Origin: Gracilaria domingensis
Taxonomy: Eukaryota > Rhodophyta > Florideophyceae > Gracilariales > Gracilariaceae
DNA: 64,000 nucleotides
Direction of reading: 5' to 3'
Assembly: GCA_022539475.1 (NCBI GenBank)
Contig: VCMS01000271.1
Location: 1-64,000 of the forward strand
Shown here: positions 51,031 through 60,800 of the stretch, piece by piece
How the letters are laid out: each line of letters begins with the position of its first letter
How positions within the stretch are numbered: the stretch's first letter is position 1
Program-made: the position numbers and the translations under genes
The notes under the pieces: generated by a model
Seen by the model: only the letters and a program-made list of their open reading frames with translations
Told to the model about the DNA's origin: nothing
Database searches by the model: none

Positions 51031-51918
51031 ATGCCGGCTGATCCAAAACGTCAAGATACCGTCGAGTGTTTGCCAACGCTGAATGCAAATGAAGTCATCT
51101 TGCTTCACCTAGGCTATCGACTCCCGAGGGATGCCTCTTACTTGCTTGAACACCTGAACGCGGTAAGTCATGTAATCCTCTGCGGCTCCTTTCATCGAGC
51201 TCGCAAGATAGCCCAAGCATTCTCTACTCTCCCGGCCCCAAACTTCTGTCGCACTGATCGATATCTGCTCTTGCACCCGGTGCCTTCCGTGCTAGTCGCC
51301 GCTCATGGAATAGGTACAGGTTCTATAGACGTGGTTTTGCACGAGATCTATATCGCTTTGAAGGCAGCACAGGCTTCAAATTGGTGTTTCATTCGAACTG
51401 GGAGTTGCGGTGGACTGGGTGTTGCCCCCGGTACAATTGTAGTCACGCGTCGTCCTTTGGGAGGAGATTTAACTCCTTCACTTCGTTTGTTTGTTCTCGG
51501 TAAAGACAGACGTTATAGGGCTGAGCTTGACAAGTCTCTAAGCGAATCTCTGTTCCAAATCGGCCAGTCAAAGTTTGGAAACAGCTGTGTAATAGGTGAC
51601 ACGTTATGCGCTGAGACATTTCACATCGCGCAAGGCCGACAAGACGGTGCCTTTGTTCCGTACACACATCAGGATAAATTGAAGTTCTTTGAAAGATGTC
51701 GCGAGGTTGGAGTAGTAAACCTGGAAATGGAGAGCCTGCCGCTGGCAGCGTTTTCAAACAGGATGAACATCCCCACTGCGGTCGTTTGCGTAGTGCTCGT
51801 GGACCGGCTCAAGTTCGAAACTCCCACTGATGATAGCAAAACTCTAACTGAGTTCGAGGAACGCTGCATCGCAATCGTGGTAGACTTCGTTTTATCCCAA
51901 GTACTGCCTTCGGAATGA
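51031..51918 (+). CDS. uridine phosphorylase, eukaryotic UPP type
   Basis: 295 residues from ATG 51031 (MPADPKRQDTVECLP); the same frame is open for 96 bases upstream but without ATG. PNP/UDP phosphorylase fold markers are present: phosphate-binding HGIGTGSID, RTGSCGG, and the substrate block VVNLEMESLPLAAF. It reversibly splits uridine (or deoxyuridine) to uracil and ribose-1-phosphate for pyrimidine salvage. The pattern is closest to animal UPP1/2. No targeting signal is seen, so cytosolic by inference. Confidence 0.85.
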   Translation: MPADPKRQDTVECLPTLNANEVILLHLGYRLPRDASYLLEHLNAVSHVILCGSFHRARKIAQAFSTLPAPNFCRTDRYLLLHPVPSVLVAAHGIGTGSIDVVLHEIYIALKAAQASNWCFIRTGSCGGLGVAPGTIVVTRRPLGGDLTPSLRLFVLGKDRRYRAELDKSLSESLFQIGQSKFGNSCVIGDTLCAETFHIAQGRQDGAFVPYTHQDKLKFFERCREVGVVNLEMESLPLAAFSNRMNIPTAVVCVVLVDRLKFETPTDDSKTLTEFEERCIAIVVDFVLSQVLPSE

Positions 51919-52346
51919 TAGCGTTCCTTCATCAGCATTCTCAAGTCTAGAACTCATGTCTGTCATGCTGTGAGAGTGGAAACCAGATGAAGTGCTAAGG
52001 AATTTTGCGTCTCGTCATTCTTTTTGCTCTTCTATATTTTGTTCTACATCTTTATCATAGACTTCAGAACTGTATCATAGGACTTTACTCGAGTGTGACA
52101 ATCTTTACAATTGTACACGTACACATGCCGCATAGCGCCGACGTACTTGCACAAGAGAGCCCGAGCAAAGCTCCGAGATAGGACATGCCAAGAGCATCAC
52201 AGGTCGTGGTCACACATGCTATCTACGCATGCTTAACGATTGCCGCCGTAACCCACTGAGGAGCGTGCGACAAACGCCACCGGCGCTGTACCAAGATTAT
52301 ATTCCACCCACCTAGACAGGCACATCAACCAACGCCACAACAAAGC
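51919..52346. other. intergenic, AT-rich
   Basis: No gene seen between the uridine phosphorylase gene and the hypothetical frame at 52347. Confidence 0.35.
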
Positions 52347-52904
52347 ATGTCAAACCCAGGCCCCCCACCAGCGCCACCTCCCACCACAGCTGGTGACACA
52401 CAAAAAGAACACCACCCAGCAAACTTTTCATTAACCTATGCACAACCTCTGTTGTTCTCTCCAATTATGGAACAAGATACTACAGATAACTACCGCGGCT
52501 TAAAACTTCCAAAACGTCATGCATATAGTACCAATTTGTGCTCATCGAGCCAAAACCTTCCAACACAACTCTTGCTGCGCTGGAAGTTCTCAACAGATTT
52601 CTTTCAACTTTACGTAGTTGAGAGCAGCATAAATCAGCTTTCTAATGAAAGAAACCAGAGACGAAACGCCTCATACGAGACAGAGTTAGAGCGAAAAGCG
52701 ACAAATGCGTACCGTTTTGGCTTTTGGCGCGAAAACCAAAACACCTGGATGTTAAGAACCGAAACAGTTACAAGATCTTGGCCATCTCGTTGCCACAACA
52801 TCAAACAGCAGTTTGAAAGCCGGCACATCTCGACAGCGCCTGAATTTACGACAGAAACGGCGCTCCCAGAAAAACCATTAGCCCCCAGTTGTTCGCTAAG
52901 TTAA
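52347..52904 (+). CDS. hypothetical protein (doubtful)
   Basis: 185 codons from an ATG (MSNPGPPPAPPPTT, low-complexity head). The rest is N/S/R-rich without a recognised domain. Inside it lies ttttggcgcgaaaac (52722-52736), a near-perfect E2F palindrome, which suggests the DNA is promoter rather than coding. It ends about 250 bp from the retrotransposon insertion. Confidence 0.25.
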   Translation: MSNPGPPPAPPPTTAGDTQKEHHPANFSLTYAQPLLFSPIMEQDTTDNYRGLKLPKRHAYSTNLCSSSQNLPTQLLLRWKFSTDFFQLYVVESSINQLSNERNQRRNASYETELERKATNAYRFGFWRENQNTWMLRTETVTRSWPSRCHNIKQQFESRHISTAPEFTTETALPEKPLAPSCSLS

Positions 52905-53155
52905 AGCTCTATCGCAAATTCAAATCCATCGTGCATTGTTGACGAAGAACGTAGCAAAACATTGATGAAAAACGTTGTAGACTACACTGTTCCAGCGTGC
53001 TTTGAGTCACACACAGACTCACAAAATTCACTGTCCTGCACTGTGAGACGTTCATGAGTGTGAATCGAAGTAAAGTATTTGGTAAACAAACAAAACGTCT
53101 GCCACTCGCAATCTGTTTGAAAGAATCGGCAATGAAACTGAGACATTCTCGCATA

Positions 53156-53160
53156 CTATA
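53156..53160. repeat. target-site duplication, left
   Basis: CTATA, repeated at 63788-63792, flanks the gypsy element on both sides. Confidence 0.85.
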
Positions 53161-53712
53161 TGTGACCGTCATTTTTGGGCGGAATGACGCGGGTGGTGAC
53201 AAACCCGAGGAGAGCAACAAAGATTGTTCGAGAGTACCAGCCTAAACGGCGAAAGACGATGGTGTAGCTCAGCGATAGGCACAGCCCAGAACAACAGAAA
53301 CAGAGCAACACACCCAGTAACCAACGTGTCTCGAAAGCCCACAGCCAGGTGGAGCGACAACAGGAAGGTACCACGGTAATGCAAGACACGGCCCGAGTTC
53401 GTGAAGGGAACGAGGGCGTTCGAATAGTAAAGAAGGTCGCAATGTGCGAACGAGCCCAACAGAGGGCGCCACACTGCAACTTCAGGAAAGGTGGCGGGAG
53501 ACCGAGCCGCCAGTAAAGAGAAAAGAGGGAGGAAAGGTTGGTAGCAGGGAAGCACAGACCGTGCTGAGGGGAAATGGTGGGTGCCAAAAGGAGGAGGTGG
53601 AAGTCGACGACGAAGAAGGGGAAGAAACAGTTTGCAAAGGTTGAGGGGGAGGGTCGTCGAGAGAGAGTGGTCTACCCGAGCCGAGTTCGTGGTGAGGTCT
53701 CGAGCTCGGGGG

Positions 53713-53720
53713 TTTATATA
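53713..53720 (-). promoter_or_regulatory. TATA box of the left LTR (U3)
   Basis: TATATAAA on the minus strand followed by CCCCCGAG. The identical copy in the right LTR is 62439-62446. Confidence 0.6.
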
Positions 53721-54067
53721 GAAAGCTGAACTTGAGATATAGTCTGACGTGGCGTGTTCTCTCCATTCTACGCCTAGAAAGAATGGAGTTATTTCCGTGA
53801 CGTTTCTCTGAAGTGAGTACATGATCGGTCTTCCATGTCGGGGTGTTGTCCGACTCCATTACACGCTATGATGTATGTACCTGTGACGGCGTTATGTTAT
53901 TCGAATATTGGTCAATGTCCCTTTGGCCCCCCCAGTTACCCAGGTATGCCCTATCAAAATCCTGTGCCGACTGTCGCGAACCAGGATAAATGTCTTTCCA
54001 CCCGATGCTCTGCCACTAGTTTTCCGTTCCTCACGATCCCGATCTTAGTTACTTTTCTCCGTTGAAC

Positions 54068-54526
54068 ATGTCGGCCAAGCAAGTTCTGACTATGGTTACT
54101 GATGATGATACGGACCATTCTGGTGTTCCCCATATGCCTTCAACAGTGATAGAGCGCGAAGCTGAAGAGGTTGATAGTGATGCCGTTACAAAGGAGGAGG
54201 CGGAAGCGGACTCCGATACTGATATCGAGGAGAGAATTGAGGCCGAAATTGCAGACTTTGAGCTCGTCTTGTATCGCCTGTTGTCCGGAGAAGCGAGGGA
54301 GGCTGCCAACCTTTACAAAGGTATCCGGGCTTTGCCGGCTTTGTTTGTGCGAGGTTTGGGCTTTGGTCTTACGCTCTCTGCCTTAGCGCGGCGCTCATCG
54401 CGCCGCGCTGCCGTTGTCGATAGGGTGCGCCTAGCGGCGCGCGACACGGTCAGTGTCGCCAGCGCCCCTGTCGCCAAGAAACAGAAAACAGGAGAGGGGG
54501 CATCGAGCCAGTCAGTTGCGAGTTGA
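54068..54526 (+). CDS. antisense open reading frame in the left LTR
   Basis: 152 residues from ATG 54068 (MSAKQVLTMVTDDD), on the strand opposite to gag-pol. It is acidic in residues 6-65 (EEVDSDAVTKEEAEADSD), then helical and hydrophobic, then arginine-rich, ending with a basic KKQK patch. No known domain. The other LTR carries the same frame (62794-63252) with three base changes, two of them silent. Whether this is translated is unknown; a chance frame in a recently duplicated LTR is the alternative. Confidence 0.4.
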   Translation: MSAKQVLTMVTDDDTDHSGVPHMPSTVIEREAEEVDSDAVTKEEAEADSDTDIEERIEAEIADFELVLYRLLSGEAREAANLYKGIRALPALFVRGLGFGLTLSALARRSSRRAAVVDRVRLAARDTVSVASAPVAKKQKTGEGASSQSVAS

Positions 54527-54776
54527 TTCAACCTGTGCTGAATGTTGAGGCTGCCGCGTGGCTTTGCTTCTTGCGCGATGCTTCTGCCTTTCCAATAAAC
54601 TTCCCCTGCTTGCGGCAATATGCGGCGCCACCTCTCTTCTTCTTCTGTGCCGCGCGCTACGCGCGGCGTCTTTCATCACCGCCGCGCGACATCGCGCGGC
54701 GCTCGGTGTGTTGGATGAGGGCGCAGCTTCTTGCCGTGGCCCTCATCTCTTCTTCCGCTGAGCTGGAAAAATTCTT

Positions 54777-54813
54777 GGGGGGGTGTCCCAGAGAATTCCT
54801 TGGACACCCCCCC
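54777..54813. repeat. 12-bp hairpin at the LTR edge (left copy)
   Basis: gggggggtgtcc and ggacaccccccc around a 13-base loop containing gagaattc. The right copy is at 63735-63771. In element orientation it lies at the start of U3. Confidence 0.7.
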
Positions 54814-54877
54814 CGCAAACGCCACCACACACTCCCCCACTGAGCGGTCGCTACGCCTGGGCGACCAAGAGTCCCGG

Positions 54878-57800
54878 TTATGAACGAGGTGGCAAAGGCC
54901 CGTCCCTTGAAACCTCCTCGGTAGTATACCTGAAAGGATAGGAAGGTTCAGTGTACTCAGGATCCGGTTCGAACTCAACAGGGAACTTTTCATGGCGTTC
55001 AATCCGGCGGATATACTCATCGACTTGTTCTTCATGCGTTGCTGCGGGTGGTAAATGTCCGTATTTTCCAATAACATAGTGATAGATAAAGAAGATTGTC
55101 CTATCCGCACCAAGGCGGTTCATTTGTGGGTGTAGCCTCCTAGCCAGCCTGCCCAACATGACGTGCGCATACTGCGTGAAGTACTGGCCGTGAATTAAGT
55201 GAATGCTTAAGCACAGATGAAAGCAATTCCACACAATGCGATGCTTCTCCCAATTTTCACAATCCAGTGGAGAAAGCCAATTCTCAAGTGTACGCCCACC
55301 AACTTCTACTTGTAAGTAATTCACATCCTGATTGTAGACTTCGTAGTCAACGATTATTGGCATTGCAAGAAGAGCCGGCGTTATCGGAGTAGTTTCGTTA
55401 ACCTGAAGAGGAGGGGGCACGTCGCCACGATCTTGATCGTATCCCAAATCTATCTCAAAGGCGTCACCTCTCTCAATACGCTGTAGGAAGTTAGACAATT
55501 CTACGGCGTAGGTTCGTTGGGACTGAAGGTGTCCATAGCGGGCCACCGCAAAATGATAGTAATAGAAGACGAAACTTTGTCCCACGAGCGGAAGGATGAG
55601 AGGGTTAACCCTTCCTGTTAGCGCAACGAGCCTGGCAAGAAGATCTTCTGTTAAGTAGGGGCCGTGAAGCTTGAAAGCGCCCAAGTAGATATGCAAGAGG
55701 TTCCACGCGATTCTCTGTCGACCATTATTACTCGTGTTGATAGGGGCGAGCCAATCTGACAGTCTCCATCCCGCCACAATGATTCTGAGATAATCGGCAG
55801 GGGGTCTGATTGGATTTGGCCCTCCTAGTACGACAACGGGGCAGGCGGCTTCGGGCTGATCATACCGAACTGGTCGGTCAACTAAGTGCCTTGGCCTAGA
55901 GTGGTGGGGTCTCAAGCGCCTCGCGTGTATACCTCTTCTTGACATACGTCGGTGGGGAGAAACCAACATGTACCGGGGGTGACTTGCTCGTACGATGTGA
56001 CATGGTCCATAGAACTTCGACTTGAACGCTGGCCATTTCACTGAGGGGTTCAGGGCTTCCCCACGCATGACCAGAACTTGGTCTCCAACGGCAAATCTAT
56101 GCCCGTAACGTTCATCGTCCTGTCGATGAGGTTGTCGTAGCACGCGTGTGGCTCTCCCAATGGTGGAGGCTTGAAGTTCTACTTCACGATGATCATGAGA
56201 AGGATGGGTTATTAGTGAAGGCGGGTCAGACGAGTTCATGCGTGGGCGTACTCCGAACATGATCTGGAACGGAGAGTATCCTTCTGTCATCTGCCTAGTG
56301 CGGTAACCATATAGGATCTCAGGAAGCGCTTCGTCCCAGTCAACATTCTGGTCATGTATAGTCTTAGATATAGCCCTCTTGATAGTTCCCACCATCCTTT
56401 CTGCTCGTCCATTAGACATTGGCGCGTATGCAAGCACCGGCTTCATTGATATTTTGTGACGCATCAGATATGCCTGGACACTTGACGCCAGGAAGGAGGT
56501 GGCATTGTCGGAAACGATAGTTCTAGGATAGCCAAAGAGCGAAACGATCTCCCGTTTGACAAAGTTGACAACGTCGACAGCAGTAGACGTTCGGGATGTC
56601 ACGGCGATTGGCCAGCCAGTGAGATGCTGCACACCTATGAGTAGGAACCTGTTTCCGCTGTTAGTCACTCTAAGGGGCCCCGCAAAGTCGATTGAGAACG
56701 TCTGAAATATGTTCGTCAAAGGAGCTCGCTGACCGGCTTGATAAGCAAGGAAAGGCCCCATGAACTGACAACCCGAACAGCTTTTGACATAATCAGTGAC
56801 GTCTGAATTTATATTTGGCCACCAGAATCGATCAGTTATGTGCCTTCTTGTTGCTCTCACATCCCAGTGTCCAAGATCATCATGGAAGGTTCTTAGGAGC
56901 GGAAGTCTCTCGTCTATGGCAGGAACCAACCGCAACTCAGATCTAATTCTGCAGTATAATTGACCATTCCAAACCATAAACTTCTTCGCATTCCTCTTCA
57001 CCGCCCCTCTAAGCTTTGAGTTGGGCTCTTCCATAGGCATTTGACCCAAGTAACGGGCAATGTTTGCATAATACGGTTCAAGACCAGCAAATACGCCATC
57101 GTCAGGAGTAGAGACTACTGTCGCCGCGTCCAGATCCTCATGAACATCTGGAGTGGAGTAGCGAGAGAGATAGTCGGCAGCACAATTCTTGTCCCCAGAA
57201 CGATAAACGATCTCGAACTCGTACTCAGCTAGGAAATCAAGCCACCGAGCCAGTCGTCCATGTATATCTTTCTTCTGAAATGCATATTTCAAAGCTTGGT
57301 GATCTGTTACTAACTGAAATGGTTGCGAGCCAAGCAGGTAAAGTCGGAACTTCTTCAATGCAAAGATGACTGCCAATGCTTCTTGTTCGCAAACTGAATA
57401 ATTCCTCTCGGCGGCTGTCATGGTTCGGCTGGCATATTGAATAGGGTGAAACATCCCATCTGCTTTCTTCTGGGCTAGGACTACACCTAGGGCCACCGAT
57501 GAGGCATCAGTTTCGACTCGAAAGGGGCTTTCGAAATCGGGAAAAGCCAACAATGGTGGGCTGGTTAGCTTTTCTTTCAAGTCATGAAAAGCCTTCAGCA
57601 TCTGATCATTGAACTCAAGTTTCCGATTTCCTGATGTTGATGCGTGTAGAACAGCTGAAGTTGTAGCGAAATGCGTGATAAATCTCCGGTAATAACCGGC
57701 TAGACCGAGAAAGCTCCTCAGCTCAGTTGTAGTGGTAGGAATTGGGGCTGCACGGATGGCTTCGATTTCCTTCATATCTACCGAAATTCCATCGTGATCC

Positions 57801-60800
57801 ACCACATGTCCGAGGAGTTCGATCCTGGGTTGGGCAAAGTCGCATTTAGAAATCTTCAACTTCAATCCATAAGAAGCAACAGTCTTCAGCACAACTTTCA
57901 CATGATTGACGTGCTCCTCCAAACTTTTCGAGAAAATCACAACATCATCAAGATAGACTCTGACGAAGGGGAATGAATTAAGGATAGAGTCCATCATTCT
58001 CTGAAAAGTGGATGGTGCATTCATCAATCCGAATGGCATGACTTCAAATTGGAAAGTGCCCTGGCGACAGAATGCAGTCATCTCTTTGCATCTAGGCGAC
58101 ACCCTGATTTGCCAGTAGCCAGAGAAGAGATCAAGAGTAGTGTAGGACGAACATCCGCCCAAGTCATCGAAGATCTGCTCAATATGGGGCAAAGGCCATC
58201 TGTCCGCTTTCATTTCTCGATTCAAGGCTCGGTAGTCAACACAGAATCTTGGTTTGCCATCCTTTTTGGTCGCTATGACGATCGGAAATGACCATGGAGA
58301 TGTACACGGTTTGATTATGCCCGCATCAAGCATCTTATCTAACTCCTTCCTGACAACGTCATCATGTCGTGGAGGAAGTCTACGGACCTTTGAATGTATC
58401 GGTGTGTCCGTTGTTAACGAGAATTCATGCATGATGGGTACATCTGAGGGTCGCAAGTCGTATAACGACCAGGCGACAACGCCGAGATTAAGCAATGTGT
58501 GCAACAGTTCATGTTGAGCATCTTCAGGCAAATGCGAGAGCCTTTCAAGAATGATCGCTTCATGACTTGCGTTGTAAGGGTGATCTCTCCGGTCGAGAGT
58601 GCGTCCACTACCATCTTTTGAAACCGGATCCAATAGCGAAAAGTTGATTCCAGGCGCAGGGCAAGCAACAGTTGAAACATTACCTCCTACATCGGAAGAT
58701 GTAGTTGATAGTTGGGCTTCCGACGAGCCTGGTTGACTTTCTGGATCGCTAGTTGTGGGTGGAGGAACCTGTGCCATGTACTGTTCTTGGGGTAACTCTT
58801 CTTCGAAGGCAATAACGTAACGGCCATCATCATTCTCCTCCAACATCCCTGTGCGATTGAATGGCATATTATGCACTCCCAGGTGAGGCGGGTGCGCAGG
58901 GGTAGGGACAGGATATCGAATCTGGACCCGAACGAGTAGAAAATCACTGACAAGCTCCCCCTCCTCCAGTGGTAACAGCTTTACTTCGTCCATGATTGGA
59001 ATGGTGAGGACGGAGTCACGGTACAAGGGGGTATCGGCCGGTTCCACCTCCTCAGGAGAGGAATCACTTTCGTTTTCACTTTCATCATTATCCGCAGCTT
59101 CTACTTCATGATCACCAACATCTGCTTCATTTTCATCTTCATCCAGCTCTGATCTAACAAATTCTTCCTCTTCATGACGAATTTCATCATCTTGAACATT
59201 TCTAACAACGTCCCTACCAGAAACGTCCTTATTTTGATCATCAGGGATTACTGCGACATCTTCCGGTTGGACACTAGTGTCAGTCGTACCACTCTGAAAC
59301 GATGACGGATTTGGACCTTGATAAGTTGATGGAAGCGGGTCGCGTTCTCGTTCTGAACTGGGGACTAGGATCCCGGCTTCCGTATGAAGGTCTCCGAATC
59401 CGACAAATGCCACTAGTTCTTGGTGATCATCGTCCTGAAGTGGTTCCTGTGCAGGAGTGTCGTCACCCGGTTCGGGAATCGGCCATCCTTCGCCGAAGCG
59501 GACCACAGGCTCTGCTCTCTGGTCCAGCTCCAGGACACCCATTTCTCCATATGGTAACTCTGACGTATGTGGATGAATAGGATCTCCAGGAGCGAGTTGA
59601 GGGTAACGACGGTAAATACGAACGATGAGATAGTCCGGTTCACGGCGTTGATCTTCAGCTTGAATGAGAACAACATCACTCCTAATCGGGAGTGAAAGGC
59701 CTTGTTCGGGAGGGGGAGAACCGTCAGAGTTATTCTCACTCGAACTACCATCCTCCTCTTCCTCGACGTCTTCAAACCTTTGTGGTTCTTCGTCCAGGAC
59801 CCGAGAATGAGGAATGACAGGTTCAAATTCCTCTTCGACAACTTGCAACTGATGGAAATGTTCTTCTATTTCCGGCAATTGCGGTTCGACTTGGTCAATC
59901 GGTGAACCCTCGGTCAAATGATCTTCAGGTGGCTGAGATGGGGTATCATTCTCGTTCATCATCGTCAAAGCATATGCAGAAGTGTCTGCTTTACCCTTGG
60001 CATGGATGATGACGAACTCTTCCTCTTCGTCTTCATCACTATCGCTGTCAGAGAAGAATGAATCCGAGGCGGAAGTGAAATCCTCACTATCTGTCTCTCC
60101 CGGGTCGTTGGAGAACTTTATCCCGGGGCGATGATAATCAAGGGGTAGAACGGTAGATGCATCCTCGAACTTTATTGAGACTTGTTGAGTACCCAGGTCT
60201 AGGCAAGCTTGGAGAGATTCAAGGATGGGGCATCCAATAATCACATGAAAGAGAGGGTTCTCAACAACCAAGAAATCCAGTGGGACACGGAGAGAACCAA
60301 ATTCAAGAGGTACATCATGCAGGCTGCCGCGAACCAGAGACTTAGTTCCATCTGCGACAACAATTCTCCTACTTGATGGCTTCATCTCCAAAGACAATTG
60401 ATGGCATAACGCAACTGACATAAGATTGCGGATAGCACCAGAGTCCAACAACGCCTGGGACTTCGTGCCATATACGGTAACGTCCACGACTCTAAGAGTG
60501 TGTGGGAGTGAATGAGTGTGGGCGTAACTAACACGTCTTGACGAGAAACTTCCGGAGAGAATCTTACGGATATTCTTCTTGGCCTCGTCCGCGTCACCGC
60601 GGGCCAGCTGACCAAAGGTGATACCTGATGGGGCCTTCGCAAGTTCCTCATAGACGTTGTATTTTCCGACATGTTCCTGGATCTTGATCTTCTTAGCCTT
60701 CGACTTCGACTTCCTTCCAGAGCCCTTACGAGTCCTTGATGAATTCTTCACAGGGCCTTTGGCCGGATTGGTAGTCGTCTTCGTGCTTTGAGAATCAGGG

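Larger units (their letters stand above)
53161..54829 (-). repeat. 3' LTR (left in the window)
   Basis: Begins TGTGACCGTC and ends CCACCACA, matching 61887-63787. A minus-strand TATATAAA lies at 53713-53720, so U3 is about 54829-53690 and R/U5 the rest. It contains a G/C-rich hairpin at the outer edge (54777-54813), an antisense reading frame (54068-54526) and two short GC hairpins near 54648-54705. Confidence 0.93.

Noticed and set aside
53169-53822. 217-codon frame on the sense strand of the left LTR (also in the right LTR)
   Set aside because: It spans R/U5, is leucine/serine/proline-rich without pattern and overlaps the transcribed leader; it looks like a by-product of the base composition. 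The antisense frame is more protein-like.
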